From: Phyllobacterium sp. YR531
GTDB taxonomy: Bacteria > Pseudomonadota > Alphaproteobacteria > Rhizobiales > Rhizobiaceae
Direction of reading: 5' to 3'
Assembly: GCF_000282595.1 (NCBI RefSeq)
Contig: NZ_AKIZ01000019.1
Span: 62,001 to 126,000, forward strand
Length of the DNA stretch: 64,000 nt
Shown here: positions 24,961 through 36,368 of the stretch, one piece after another
How positions within the stretch are numbered: position 1 is the first letter of the stretch
Layout of the letters: the number at the start of each line of letters is the position of its first letter
Notes under the pieces: generated by a model
What the model was told of the DNA's origin: nothing
Databases searched by the model: none
What the model saw: only the letters and a program-made list of their open reading frames with translations
Made by a program: the position numbers and the translations under genes

Positions 24961-27146
24961 GCGGCGTCTTCTGCCGCCTTTGCCACGGCAGCACGCTTGC
25001 GCCTTGCTGTCAGGTTTTGAGCCACGACAGGAGCGGCCTCTTCACCTTTTTGCACGTGAACGGTCGGGACCGGCAATTCGATGTTATTTTCCTTGAACGC
25101 CTTGCGCACGGCGATGAAAAATTTGCGTTTCATCGCAAAGGCTCCGCCCGGTTTTGTCGTCATCTTCATGCGTATGACTATGCCGTACTCCCCAAACTCC
25201 TGAATACCCTGCATTTTGATCGGCTCGATTACCCAAGGGGCAAATTCAGGATCTGCCGCAAGTTCGGCACCCACGCGCTTGATTAGTTTGCGGGCCGCTT
25301 CAAGGTCCGTATCAAAGCCAACCGTGATGTTGAACTTGTCCATGGTCCAGTCGCGGCTCTGGTTTTGTACAGCACCCAATTCGCCAAAGGGAATGGTGAA
25401 AACCGGACCACGATGGTGACGAAGTTTGATGGAACGAAGGCTGAAGCTTTCTACCGTACCCATATACTTGCCGCTGCTAATATATTCGCCAATACGGAAA
25501 GCATCGTCGAGCAGATAGAAAACGCCGGAAATCACATCTTTTACTACGGTCTGTGCACCGAAACCGATAGCCACACCCACCACACCTGCGCCTGCAATCA
25601 ATGGGCCAATCTGAATGCCAATCGATGAAAGTATCATCAGGATTGCCATGATCAACAGCGAAGCGAACAGAATGTTGGAGATGATGGGCAGCAAGGTGCG
25701 CAAGCGCGCCTGTTGCGGATCGATCTCCGCATGCTCATCCTGCGCTGTATGATGGTGGACACCGAGCTTGCGCTCGATCAACGCTTTTATGATGCTCCAG
25801 CCAAAGTCTGCGGCCAGAGCAATAACCAGCGTATTGACGAGGCCGCGAACGATCAGCGACGTCGTCGGATTTTGCATATTCTGTACACTGGACATGCCGA
25901 CGCCCCACATGCGGGCAGTGATGTAAATCGCAAGAACAATCAGCGCTACACGAATACCGCGATCTACCACGGCCAACGTAACGGCGGGAACAGTTGCGCC
26001 ACCTGTTTCTGCTGTGCCCGGACGCAATATGAAATGGACCGCCTTGTGCGCGATGATTACGAGCAGCGGGATAACGAATGCCAGCGCAACAATCGAGAAA
26101 AGCACCCATGCACCTGTCAGCTGCAACAACCATAGGCCTATGAAATAGACTGTCATCAACCAGGTTGCGGCTACATGACTTACCAGTTGCTTTTTACCCT
26201 CCACGACAGAGCTGCGTGGACGGCGCCATATAGCGACTAACCCCAAGCACAGCAGAACAAAACTTGCTGGTATCGCCAGCGCGACAATGCCATCAGCGGT
26301 CAGGCCCAAGAGTGGAAGCAGCGAGAATGTTGCATCCACGAAAAGAAACCAGCCCCCTATAATGACAAGCCAGCGGCTCCAGTGATCGGCTGTTTCATTG
26401 GAAATGGGCAGCGCGCGAACCTCCTCAGCATGTGCGACATTCATTCTGGAGGTGATCAGCCCCGCTTTGCAGAACATGTTCACCGCCCATGTACCAGTAG
26501 CGGCAGTCAGATAGGCCAGCACGATTTCCCGCAGCAGCGGCGGCCACTCAAAGATCATGAAGGCGCCGGTACTACCAAGACTGAATGAAAGGATCATTAG
26601 AAAGGAGTACAGAAAGCGAGCGCTTATTTTCTTGGCGCGACCTTGCGGTGTGTCTTTTGACAGGCTGATCAGCCATCTGCGATATCGAACGGTCAACCGG
26701 AAGACCAGTTTCTGCAATGCAAAGCCGGCTGCGATGAAAATTGCCACCAGCATAAACACGCCCAGAAGACCGCGATCACTCAGTTCCGACATAACCGTCG
26801 ATCGGGCCTGCATGAATTGACGGGGCAGATCGGGTATGGTTCTGGCAGTCCGCTCGATGTGGAGCTTCACATTGTCCAAAGACGACGACACCATGGATTT
26901 TGCCATGGGATTTGTTTCCGGCGACTGGGTATCGGCAGAGGCAGGCGCATCCGGCTTGGCCAGTTCCTTTTCAAGCCATGTTTTAACTTCCGGGTCAGAC
27001 AGCAACTGGATAAATTGATCAATTTTTGCCGGTGCAGGAGGCGCTTCGGCGGGCGCTGTCTGAGCAAGGACATGGGATGTCATCAAAAGCAGAGCAGCAA
27101 AAATGCCGATCAGTGTTTTCAGCAATGAAGAATGAAATGCGGTCAT
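24957..27146 (-). CDS. Large MscS-type mechanosensitive channel
   Basis: A 729-residue protein with an N-terminal signal peptide (LIGIFAALLLMTSHVLAQ), a Pro/Ala-rich periplasmic stretch and about 10 membrane segments. A C-terminal MscS core follows, with the pore helix block PLIAGAGVVGVAIGFGAQTVVKD split by Gly/Ala packing residues. The cytoplasmic beta domain follows. It belongs to the YbiO-like large MscS group rather than the 280-residue MscS. It should open under membrane tension during hypo-osmotic shock. It ends in a Lys/Arg/Ala-rich tail. Confidence 0.9.
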   Translation of the reverse strand: MTAFHSSLLKTLIGIFAALLLMTSHVLAQTAPAEAPPAPAKIDQFIQLLSDPEVKTWLEKELAKPDAPASADTQSPETNPMAKSMVSSSLDNVKLHIERTARTIPDLPRQFMQARSTVMSELSDRGLLGVFMLVAIFIAAGFALQKLVFRLTVRYRRWLISLSKDTPQGRAKKISARFLYSFLMILSFSLGSTGAFMIFEWPPLLREIVLAYLTAATGTWAVNMFCKAGLITSRMNVAHAEEVRALPISNETADHWSRWLVIIGGWFLFVDATFSLLPLLGLTADGIVALAIPASFVLLCLGLVAIWRRPRSSVVEGKKQLVSHVAATWLMTVYFIGLWLLQLTGAWVLFSIVALAFVIPLLVIIAHKAVHFILRPGTAETGGATVPAVTLAVVDRGIRVALIVLAIYITARMWGVGMSSVQNMQNPTTSLIVRGLVNTLVIALAADFGWSIIKALIERKLGVHHHTAQDEHAEIDPQQARLRTLLPIISNILFASLLIMAILMILSSIGIQIGPLIAGAGVVGVAIGFGAQTVVKDVISGVFYLLDDAFRIGEYISSGKYMGTVESFSLRSIKLRHHRGPVFTIPFGELGAVQNQSRDWTMDKFNITVGFDTDLEAARKLIKRVGAELAADPEFAPWVIEPIKMQGIQEFGEYGIVIRMKMTTKPGGAFAMKRKFFIAVRKAFKENNIELPVPTVHVQKGEEAAPVVAQNLTARRKRAAVAKAAEDAA

Positions 27147-27273
27147 GGGCTGCCATCAGGGAAAAGAGTGACACGCCTGCCTGGATTGGTTGTGGCCGCC
27201 CCCGGCAGTATTATTGATTTATCTAGCACAATCCGGAATGTCTTGTCTGTTACCAAAGACGGGTTTGACACAC

Positions 27274-27810
27274 TCAACTATAGGGATCGCCCTGCCTTCG
27301 CGGCGCATCGTAATTGAGGAAAAACTCGTCCAGTTGTGGTGGCGGAACTTTTGTCCCTGCCAGCATGGCGTGAGCCTGTCCGCGATGGTGGATCTGATGC
27401 ACGAAAAGATGCGACAGCAAGTTGCGAATAGACTCGCGTGACGTATCACCTGTTCCCCAGCTTATTGAAACGATGCGATCAAGGTTTGCCGGACCCAAGC
27501 CATCGCAAAAGGCGATGAGCGTGTCATCAAACTCCTGCTGCGCTTTTTTAAGATCAGATGCATCCGGAAAGGGGACATCACCTTCCAACCCTGTATTCGC
27601 ACGTCCGACACCAATCATGTCGGCCATATAGATATGGTCGACAATCAGGTTGTGATTAAGCGTCAATTGTATTGAGGGGAAAAAACTCGTGCGCTCTTGG
27701 GCGAATTCGGCAGGTGTGAGCTGCTCGCAGGCAATCAGCAATCTGTGGTTTGACCAAGCGCTGTTGCGCGCCATGGCCGAGAAGTGGTCGCGGAGGGCGG
27801 TGTCAGACAT
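27274..27810 (-). CDS. DinB-family protein
   Basis: A 178-residue four-helix-bundle DinB/YfiT-type protein. Metal-ligand His residues are visible in NHNLIVDHIY and HQIHHRGQAHAML. Members bind a divalent metal and several act as thiol-dependent S-transferases with mycothiol or bacillithiol; the substrate of this one is unknown. It starts 21 bases after the end of guaB, same strand, so it is likely cotranscribed with it. Confidence 0.88.
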   Translation of the reverse strand: MSDTALRDHFSAMARNSAWSNHRLLIACEQLTPAEFAQERTSFFPSIQLTLNHNLIVDHIYMADMIGVGRANTGLEGDVPFPDASDLKKAQQEFDDTLIAFCDGLGPANLDRIVSISWGTGDTSRESIRNLLSHLFVHQIHHRGQAHAMLAGTKVPPPQLDEFFLNYDAPRRQGDPYS

Positions 27811-27830
27811 CGCCCTCTCCTGCTGTGTTT

Positions 27831-29345
<1,515 letters not shown>

Positions 29346-29488
29346 CTAACATACGGCTAATACGACTAAAGGACGCGCCACGTGGAGTGGAGCGTCGATC
29401 AAGGTCTATTCAGGTGAATTGGCACGGGCTGGTAACATGCTTATGTCAGTTTGAAAAGCCGTAAACGCAATTACTGGCCCTTCAAAGC

Positions 29489-29911
29489 CTATTCGGACAC
29501 ATAATATTGCAATTGCTGTACCCTTGCCTTGATTGCATCGACGTTGAACGATTCAATATCAAGGCTCGCCAATGTTCCGCGATCCGCACGCCACGCCCCA
29601 TTGTCAGCTTCCCTCTGGGCATCGCGCCACGCAATCCATTTACGCTGGGATTCACGAATTTTGTCGGCAGATGCCTTGTCGACTCCCACCAGCGCCTTCT
29701 TGTAAACGTCGTTCAATTGTTTGTCATAGGCCATATAGGCATTGTGGGTGCACTCAACCATGCCGGCTGTTGTCTGGCCTTCCGGAGCTTCCAGACATTT
29801 GTCGAGTTCGGCAGTGACCACATCTTTTTCCTCATCGGCAGATACCGCCATTGCTGGCGCGGCGGCTGCGGCGATCAGTGAAAGCGATAGAAGAGCAACA
29901 GACAGTTTCAT
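29489..29911 (-). CDS. LprI/DUF1311-like periplasmic protein
   Basis: A 140-residue protein with a 22-residue signal peptide (LSLSLIAAAAAPAMA). The LprI/DUF1311 pattern follows: a Cys-containing helix (MVECTHNAYMAYDKQLNDVYKK) then RESQRKWIAWRDA. Some LprI proteins inhibit lysozyme. Cys residues near 39 and 54 may pair. The ATG at 29911 gives a clean signal peptide; the longer frame to 29974 is rejected. Confidence 0.82.
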   Translation of the reverse strand: MKLSVALLSLSLIAAAAAPAMAVSADEEKDVVTAELDKCLEAPEGQTTAGMVECTHNAYMAYDKQLNDVYKKALVGVDKASADKIRESQRKWIAWRDAQREADNGAWRADRGTLASLDIESFNVDAIKARVQQLQYYVSE

Positions 29912-29995
29912 GATATTTATTCCCGGCATGTGAGTACAAGCGGTGCATAGTGCCGGGAATAATGGGTTTTTCAAGATCGACTGTTACTGCCGCCT

Positions 29996-30979
29996 TTAAA
30001 CATCAAACTGGTAGGTGACCGGAACGAAACGGTAGCCTGTTTCCAGCTTCTCTGCATAGCCGACACCCGGGAACGGCATGTGATATCCAATAAAGGGCAC
30101 CTTATCGGCCGAGATCTTGTCGAACACCCGTTTGCGCGTTTCGGCAGCCATTGCCTTGTCGCCATCGAAACTCACTTCCCATTCAGGACGTTGCAACGAT
30201 GCCACGTAGTGATTAGCCGTGTCAGCAGTCAGGACAAGGCGTTTACCAGCAGACTCGACATGAAAAATCATGTGCCCCGGTGTATGGCCGTAAGCGGCTT
30301 CACTGGTAATTCCGGACACGACCTCATCACCAGCCTTGATAAAGGTGAACTTGTCCGCAAGTGGCTTGACCTTGGCATTGACGGCTTTTGCGTTGTTTTC
30401 GGCAGGTGTGCCGGTACGCGCGGCATCTGTCCAGAAGTCGTACTCGATTTGACCGCCGACATAACGAGCATTGGCGAAAGCTGGTGTCTCACCGTTCATG
30501 AGACCCCCAATGTGGTCGCCATGCATATGGGTAATAAGCACAACGGTAACCTGATCGGGCGTATAACCCGCCGCCTTCAGATTGTTTTCCAATTGACCCA
30601 AGCCATTTTCATGCCCACCAGCGCCAAAGCCTGTGTCAACGAGCACCAATTCGGAACCGGTATTGATCAGCACCGGAATAAAGCCGTTGACGAACTTGGT
30701 CTCCGGCAGGAAATTATTGCGCAACAGTTCAGCGACTGTCTCCTGCGTCTGATTGGCTCCGAACGTCGGATGTGGGCCATCGCCTGCACGCAAACCATCA
30801 AGCAGTGTCGTTATTTCAAAGTCACCAAGTTTGAAGCGCTTGAAGCCGGGAGATTTGACATCCGACTTTGGCGTTGCAGCTTCAGCGGTGCCCGTAATAA
30901 TACTTGTTGCTGCCAGCCCACCAGCCATTGCGGTAGAAGCCAAGAACAGATCGCGGCGCGAAATCTCAAATGTCGACAT
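29996..30979 (-). CDS. Tat-exported MBL-fold metallo-hydrolase
   Basis: A 327-residue metallo-beta-lactamase-fold enzyme. The N-terminus has SRRDLFL with an RR pair at residues 8-9 and a hydrophobic stretch ending at AEAA (about 35), a Tat-type export signal. Zinc ligands H151, H153, D155 and H156 lie in THMHGDHIGG, with more His in GHTPGHM and an Asp in LTADTANH. Substrate unknown; relatives include lactonases and other hydrolases. It is divergent from the MFS gene at 31174. Confidence 0.88.
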   Translation of the reverse strand: MSTFEISRRDLFLASTAMAGGLAATSIITGTAEAATPKSDVKSPGFKRFKLGDFEITTLLDGLRAGDGPHPTFGANQTQETVAELLRNNFLPETKFVNGFIPVLINTGSELVLVDTGFGAGGHENGLGQLENNLKAAGYTPDQVTVVLITHMHGDHIGGLMNGETPAFANARYVGGQIEYDFWTDAARTGTPAENNAKAVNAKVKPLADKFTFIKAGDEVVSGITSEAAYGHTPGHMIFHVESAGKRLVLTADTANHYVASLQRPEWEVSFDGDKAMAAETRKRVFDKISADKVPFIGYHMPFPGVGYAEKLETGYRFVPVTYQFDV

Positions 30980-31173
30980 GGATCAATCTCCTTGAGGTGC
31001 GGGTTATAACCCTAGGTTGTAACGCGGAAAGGTCGAAAACAAACGCGCCGTCAGATCACTTCTGTTTGATCGGTGCTTGAGCACAGGCAGTGTGAGTGCT
31101 ATCGCAACGCCCATGAGTTGTTATCCGGCATCGGATGATGCTCTTCTCAAAGCATTGAGAACTGGAATAGATT

Positions 31174-32580
31174 TTGAACAACCGCATTGTTCCACTCGTC
31201 CTCGCCGTCGCCCTTTTCATGGAGCAGATGGACTCGACCGTTATTTCAACATCACTGCCGGCCATTGCAGCGGATATAGGAACGAGCCCGATCGCGCTGA
31301 AGCTGGCACTGACAGCATATCTTGTTTCACTTGCGGTTTTCATTCCCGTAAGTGGCTGGATGGCCGACAGGTTCGGCGCAAAAAATGTATTCCGGGCAGC
31401 CATTGTCGTGTTTGTATTAGGTTCGATAGCTTGCGCTGTTTCCAATTCGCTACTGGCTTTCGTCGTATCGCGTTTTCTTCAAGGCGTGGGCGGTGCGATG
31501 ATGACGCCGGTAGGGCGTCTCGTCCTGGTGCGATCTACACCGCGCAACGAACTTGTTGGGGCCATGGCCTGGCTAACAATGCCCGCGCTCATCGGGCCGC
31601 TGTTAGGCCCGCCTGTTGGCGGCTTTCTGACAACCTATTTTAGCTGGCACTGGATATTCCTGATCAATGTGCCGATCGGCATAATCGGCATATGGTTTGC
31701 CACGCGCTATCTACCCTCCGTGGAAACGCTTGTGCGGAGGCCGCTTGATGTCATCGGATTTTTCCTGAGCGGTATCGCTGCGTCAGGCGTTGTGTTCGGA
31801 TTGTCCGTGGTGAGTTTGCCTGCACTGCCATCATGGATTGGCTTCACGACACTTGCAGTCGGCATCCTCTCCACCATTCTTTATCTACTGCATGCGCGTA
31901 ACAAACCTGAGCCCCTGCTTGCGCTCGACCTGTTCAAGAATCAGGTGTTCCGCGCATCTATCGTCGGTGGAAGCCTGTTCCGCATCGGCGTCGGTGCTGT
32001 TCCATTCCTGCTGCCGCTGATGTTCCAGATCGGTTTTGGAATGACACCCTTTCAGTCAGGCATGATCACATTCGTTTCTGCGCTTGGCGCAATGAGCATG
32101 AAGCTCGTAACAAAATGGTTCTATGCCAAGACCGGCTTTCGCAACTCGCTGATGTATGGCTCTGTTGTTGCGGCTGGCTTCATTGCTGTAAATGGATTGT
32201 TCACACCAGCCACGCCCTATTGGCTGATGATCGTTTTGCTGCTCGCAGGCGGCTTTTTCCGTTCGCTGTTCTTTACCGGCACAAACGCATTGGCCTATGC
32301 GGATATTCCCAATGAACAAACCAGTCAGGCAACGCCGATCAGCTCCGTAGCGCAGCAGATATCCATTGCGCTTGGCGTGGCAGTCGCAGGTGGCATATTG
32401 GAAGTATCGACGAAGCTGCATGGTGGCCCGCTGCAACTATCAGACTTTCACATCGCGTTCTTTATTGTAGCGGCGGTTTCAGGCTTGGCCTGTCTTTCAT
32501 TCCGGGGCTTGCGGGCTGATGCCGGTGCCGAAGTATCGGGACACCGGCCGCTGATCAAGGCAGCATCGCCCGCAGAATAA
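31174..32580 (+). CDS. MFS multidrug exporter, DHA2-type (14 TM)
   Basis: A 468-residue major facilitator protein. The N-terminal helix FMEQMDSTVISTSLPAIAADIG is the DHA motif D1 of drug:H+ antiporters, followed by GWMADRFGAK (motif A) and a GPPVGG block (motif C). The most upstream start is a TTG at 31174, with an in-frame stop two codons before it, so the protein probably starts there with a weak GGAA site. It would export drugs or metabolites. It is convergent with rlmE, with 3 bases between the stops. Confidence 0.88.
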   Translation: MNNRIVPLVLAVALFMEQMDSTVISTSLPAIAADIGTSPIALKLALTAYLVSLAVFIPVSGWMADRFGAKNVFRAAIVVFVLGSIACAVSNSLLAFVVSRFLQGVGGAMMTPVGRLVLVRSTPRNELVGAMAWLTMPALIGPLLGPPVGGFLTTYFSWHWIFLINVPIGIIGIWFATRYLPSVETLVRRPLDVIGFFLSGIAASGVVFGLSVVSLPALPSWIGFTTLAVGILSTILYLLHARNKPEPLLALDLFKNQVFRASIVGGSLFRIGVGAVPFLLPLMFQIGFGMTPFQSGMITFVSALGAMSMKLVTKWFYAKTGFRNSLMYGSVVAAGFIAVNGLFTPATPYWLMIVLLLAGGFFRSLFFTGTNALAYADIPNEQTSQATPISSVAQQISIALGVAVAGGILEVSTKLHGGPLQLSDFHIAFFIVAAVSGLACLSFRGLRADAGAEVSGHRPLIKAASPAE

Positions 32581-32583
32581 GGG

Positions 32584-33294
32584 TCAGACGTCCCGACCCT
32601 TGAAGTCACGAGCCAGCAGATAAAGCTCGACAGATTCCGCACGTGATGCGGGTGGCTTGACGTGATGCACTGATTTGAAATGCTTCTTCAGCAGTACAAG
32701 GACCTCATTTTCCGTACCGCCCTGAAAAGTCTTGGTGAGAAAGTGTCCACCCGGACGTAAAACGGACACTGCGAAATCAGCGGCAACCTCGCAAAGATGC
32801 GTGGTGCGGATATGATCGGTACGGCGATGTCCGGTTGTTGGGGCAGCCATATCGGACATGACAATGTCCGGTTCACCTCCAAGGGCTTCCATCAGCTTTT
32901 GCGGTGCCGTGTCATCCAGAAAGTCCATCTCAAGCAAAGTCACGCCCGGCAATGGATCGATATGAAGATAATCAATGCCAACAACTGTCGGCTGTTCATC
33001 GGGTGACCCAACAATCGAGGCGGCAATCTGGCTCCACCCGCCGGGGGCTGCGCCAAGATCGATAATACGCTGGCCCTTTTTCAAAATCTTGTAACGGTCA
33101 TCGATTTCGATGAGCTTATAGGCAGCGCGTGAGCGATAACCGTCTGCTTTCGAGCGCTGCACATACGGATCATTGATATGACGCTCAAGCCAGCGGCGCG
33201 AGGATTCCTTGATCGTCCCTGCCTTCTTCTTGATCTTGGTGTGCAGTCCGCGCGTACCTGTGCCGCCGCGTCCACCTGTGGTCGTCTTAGCCAT
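32584..33294 (-). CDS. rlmE: 23S rRNA 2'-O-methyltransferase RlmE (FtsJ)
   Basis: A 236-residue Fts[12 protein letters not shown] is the SAM site, [17 protein letters not shown] holds the catalytic Asp, and TKTFQGG holds the catalytic Lys. The N-terminal Gly/Lys-rich extension ([24 protein letters not shown]) is an alphaproteobacterial feature. It methylates U2552 of 23S rRNA during late 50S assembly. The ATG at 33294 follows a GGGG site. It sits 49 bases after the Ppx/GppA gene, same strand. Confidence 0.95.
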   Translation of the reverse strand: MAKTTTGGRGGTGTRGLHTKIKKKAGTIKESSRRWLERHINDPYVQRSKADGYRSRAAYKLIEIDDRYKILKKGQRIIDLGAAPGGWSQIAASIVGSPDEQPTVVGIDYLHIDPLPGVTLLEMDFLDDTAPQKLMEALGGEPDIVMSDMAAPTTGHRRTDHIRTTHLCEVAADFAVSVLRPGGHFLTKTFQGGTENEVLVLLKKHFKSVHHVKPPASRAESVELYLLARDFKGRDV

Positions 33295-33342
33295 CTGGGC
33301 CCCTGTTTTCCGCGCTACGTCCAGCGTCACGCATAGTCTTGT

Positions 33343-34809
33343 TTATGCGCTGGGACGAAGCCAGCGATTGCGCCACGCGCCATCGCGCGACATCAGTTCA
33401 GTCAAAATACCTTCGCGCAGGCCACGATCAGCAACACGCAACTTCTGGCTGGGCCAAACATTGCGAATTGCATCGAGAATGGCACAGCCTGCCAGCACGA
33501 GATCAGCCCGGTCAGCACCAATGCATGGATTTGCAACCCGTTCATCAAAACTCCACGAAAGAAGCCTGCTGGTCATTTCCGTTACATCGTCATTCTGCAT
33601 CCAGATGCCATCAATCCGCCGGCGATCATAGCGCTCCAGACCGAGATGAATCCCGGCGAGGGTTGTTACCGTTCCGGATGTGCCTAAAAGGTGGAAATTC
33701 TGGCTTTTTACGAGATCGCCCAACTTGTGACGCTCTGTGAAATCATTGATCAGTTCCGCAACGTGATCGACCATCACAGCAAAATTGTCAGTCGTCACAT
33801 CCCGCCCGCCAAAACGTTCGGCAAGGGTGACAACTCCAACGGGCAGCGACGTCCAGGCTATAATGTGCTCTGCCAGCCGAGGTGAGCGGCGTTCGGAAAC
33901 ATCTATCAGGGCTATTTCAGACGAACCGCCACCAATATCGAACAGGACAACCGCATCCGTCTCCCGCTCCACGAGAGTACCGCAGCCGGAGACGGCAAGC
34001 CGCGCCTCGGTCTGGCGATTGATGATTTCAAGGTCGAGCCCGGTCTCTTCTTTCACCCGCGCCAGAAACTCTTCACCGTTCGTTGCCTGACGGCAAGCCT
34101 CGGTGGCGATCAGTCGTGCACGCCGTACATCGTGACTATCAAGCTTATCGCGGCAGATCTTCAATGCCTCGATGGCACGATTCATCGCATTCTCATTCAG
34201 CAGTCCAGTTGCACCGAGCCCCTCTCCAAGGCGCACGATACGCGAGAATGCATCAACAACCCGAAACTGGCCTGGTCTTGTAGGCGAAGCAACCAGAAGA
34301 CGGCAATTGTTTGTGCCAAGATCCAATGCCGCATACAGACCTGCACCGGCATGCCGGTTTTCTTTGCGTATCGTATCTCGAATGACAGGTTGTGGTGCCA
34401 CCAAAGGTTGCGCCTGCGCTGCCGCTGCGTTGACTTCAGCGTTCTGCGCCGGCGCTTTATTACCCGAACGTCCACGGCGGCGATAACGATTGGGACGGCG
34501 CTTCTTTGCTGATTTGGCAGAAGGGTTGCCAGGCTCTGCAGGAGAGACTGGAGCGGCAGCTGACAAAGCATTTTCAGCCGGAACAGCAGACTGCTTCGAC
34601 TTGCCGCGCCGCCTGCGACGCGCACGTTTCTTGGGGTTCTGGTCGAAGCGCCGTTCTTCGGAGCCGGACTGGCCGCCCTGTGCATCCTGCACGGTTTTGC
34701 CATGTTGTCCGAGCCCGTTTTTGGCAGAATTGCCTGCACCATTTGGCACATTGCTTCCGCCAGACGCCCCATGCGGCGCAGATGATGCGCCCGTTTCGGG
34801 GTCTTTCAC
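33343..34809 (-). CDS. Ppx/GppA-family phosphatase with long basic N-terminal extension
   Basis: About 488 residues when started at the GTG at 34809 (AAGGAT ribosome site); a TTG at 34857 is an alternative. The first 155 or so residues are low-complexity, rich in Gly, Ala, Gln and Asn with basic clusters (KKRARRRRRGK, KKRRPNRYRRRGRSG), probably disordered and nucleic-acid binding. The core then shows AALDLGTNNCRLLVA, FDIGGGSSE and LGTSGTVTTLAG of the ASKHA exopolyphosphatase/pppGpp phosphatase fold, but is shorter than enteric Ppx. It could set polyphosphate or (p)ppGpp levels. The extension next to an rRNA methyltransferase gene suggests ribosome or RNA proximity, as inference. Confidence 0.83.
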   Translation of the reverse strand: MKDPETGASSAPHGASGGSNVPNGAGNSAKNGLGQHGKTVQDAQGGQSGSEERRFDQNPKKRARRRRRGKSKQSAVPAENALSAAAPVSPAEPGNPSAKSAKKRRPNRYRRRGRSGNKAPAQNAEVNAAAAQAQPLVAPQPVIRDTIRKENRHAGAGLYAALDLGTNNCRLLVASPTRPGQFRVVDAFSRIVRLGEGLGATGLLNENAMNRAIEALKICRDKLDSHDVRRARLIATEACRQATNGEEFLARVKEETGLDLEIINRQTEARLAVSGCGTLVERETDAVVLFDIGGGSSEIALIDVSERRSPRLAEHIIAWTSLPVGVVTLAERFGGRDVTTDNFAVMVDHVAELINDFTERHKLGDLVKSQNFHLLGTSGTVTTLAGIHLGLERYDRRRIDGIWMQNDDVTEMTSRLLSWSFDERVANPCIGADRADLVLAGCAILDAIRNVWPSQKLRVADRGLREGILTELMSRDGAWRNRWLRPSA

Positions 34810-34945
34810 TGTTTTATCCTTCGAGCGCCGCGCGAACCTTGGAAGGACGCAAAGCAAGGCGCTTTTTAATTAACGTTGGCGATAATGTAACACGGATTGG
34901 CGAATATCCAAGAGACGTTTTACCCGCCTAACAGTCTTGGCAATT

Positions 34946-34962
34946 TGCAAAGAGCCTTTGCA
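34946..34962. other. Short perfect hairpin between the epimerase and phosphatase genes
   Basis: TGCAAAG-AGC-CTTTGCA, seven paired bases, just past the stop of the epimerase gene (34968). No T-run follows on the minus strand, so it may be a weak terminator or processing site. Confidence 0.3.
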
Positions 34963-34967
34963 CCTGT

Positions 34968-35891
34968 TCAACCAACCAATTTCTCGATCTCAGCAGGGGT
35001 ATTTTCCACCGCTTGCCAACCGGTGGACTGCAGCAGTTTTGAACTGGCAACAAGGTTGCCGCTCAAGGTATCCCACCGGCCACGTTGCCCGGTGATACTC
35101 GCCAGAGCGTCCATGACCCAAACCGGACATGCGAATAGCAATGAGCGTCGCTTTTTAGCGCGTCGCATGGCACCAACTATCTGGGGCACTGTCACCGGAC
35201 TGGTATCCGCGACAATGAATGTGCCACCGTTGGTTTTTGGCTGATTGAGACAGTGGATAACAGCATTACAAAGGGATGAGCGATCAACGAGCGAGCGTTT
35301 GCCGACGAGCGATCTGAATGGAAGCGGTATGGGCAGGGCCGCCAGTTTCATCAAGGCCGCCATATTACCCTTGACGCCAGCGCCATAAACCAGAACCGGC
35401 CGCAGAATGGTGTAGTTCCGGCGTGGCATGACTTCTGCAATCCCGATTTCCGCCTTGAGTTTTGCCCGACCATAATCATCGGTCGGTTTCGGCTCATCGG
35501 TTTCAAGGGCAACCCCTTGATGAATACTGGCGCATTGCGCGCGGATTGAGGACATGAACACGAACTTGCCCCGGATTGTCTTATCCGCAGCTCTGGCCAG
35601 TTTTACCGGCAGCACGAAGTTCACCGAGTTGTATACCTCGGTAGCATTCTCAAGATTCGCGTGTGCAATTGCTGCCAGATGCACGACATGATCGACGCCT
35701 GCGAGTATGGCTTCAAATGCGGCATCTGGTTCATCCGGAGATGGCAAGCGCGCAATTTCGGGCCCATGCCCGGCATTGCTGTCATCCCTCGCCGCAGTGA
35801 TCACGTCGTATCCGACGGACTTCAACTTTGAGGTGAGTTCAACCCCGACAAAGCCGGTGGCCCCGGTAATCAGAACGGTCTCCGAAGCCAT
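34968..35891 (-). CDS. NAD-dependent epimerase/dehydratase
   Basis: A 307-residue extended SDR. TGATGFVG (residues 8-15) binds NAD, and YGRAKLKAE holds the YxxxK catalytic pair. VFMSSIRAQ carries the Ser, and LRPVLVYGAGVKGN follows. It resembles UDP-glucose 4-epimerase-like enzymes of surface polysaccharide or undecaprenyl-sugar pathways; substrate unknown. The ATG at 35891 is preferred because a GAGG element lies nine bases upstream. No sugar-nucleotide genes are adjacent. Confidence 0.85.
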   Translation of the reverse strand: MASETVLITGATGFVGVELTSKLKSVGYDVITAARDDSNAGHGPEIARLPSPDEPDAAFEAILAGVDHVVHLAAIAHANLENATEVYNSVNFVLPVKLARAADKTIRGKFVFMSSIRAQCASIHQGVALETDEPKPTDDYGRAKLKAEIGIAEVMPRRNYTILRPVLVYGAGVKGNMAALMKLAALPIPLPFRSLVGKRSLVDRSSLCNAVIHCLNQPKTNGGTFIVADTSPVTVPQIVGAMRRAKKRRSLLFACPVWVMDALASITGQRGRWDTLSGNLVASSKLLQSTGWQAVENTPAEIEKLVG

Positions 35892-36132
35892 GTTTCTCAT
35901 CCTCAGTTGAGAACCTCATATCAAGCATCAAGCGCCACCAGCAATAGATGGTCGATGCATTAGTTCAATTTCCTGGCGATTCTTCTGGAACGTAATGAGC
36001 CATACTGCGTTCTTCGATGCTTATACGGCTAGGTGAAAGCCGTCATTTGATCCTGAAGATTGACAGATGTTCTGATTGATAATTCACGCATAAGTTGTAT
36101 TAAACCATTGTCACAATCTTGAGACGAACTCC

Positions 36133-36309
36133 ATGCTCGATAATGATCATCAGCCAGTAAAATTGACTGGATTATTAGTTTTGGCTGCAATCGCTGTAAT
36201 ATTTTTAATTATTGTGTGGTTGATTGGTTCGGCTTTTGTTCAGCCTGAAGACGCACCTGCATTACAAAGCTGGAACAAGTTTGACGTTATTCGCGTTGTT
36301 GTACGCTGA
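36133..36309 (+). CDS. Small single-pass membrane protein (58 residues)
   Basis: An ATG to TGA frame of 58 residues. An N-terminal polar stretch (LDNDHQPVKLTG) is followed by about 22 hydrophobic residues from LLVLAAIAVIFL through IGSAF, then a short polar tail ending in VIRVVVR. The layout of one clear membrane helix with N-in charge balance supports a real gene, although only GAGAC precedes the ATG as a ribosome site. I recognise no family. It is the first of a run of tiny plus-strand genes. Confidence 0.5.
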   Translation: MLDNDHQPVKLTGLLVLAAIAVIFLIIVWLIGSAFVQPEDAPALQSWNKFDVIRVVVR

Positions 36310-36368
36310 ACGCTCCGCATCGGATTAGATTTCTCTATCGTGTCGTCGCGGATAGTCAGGAGGTCGAA

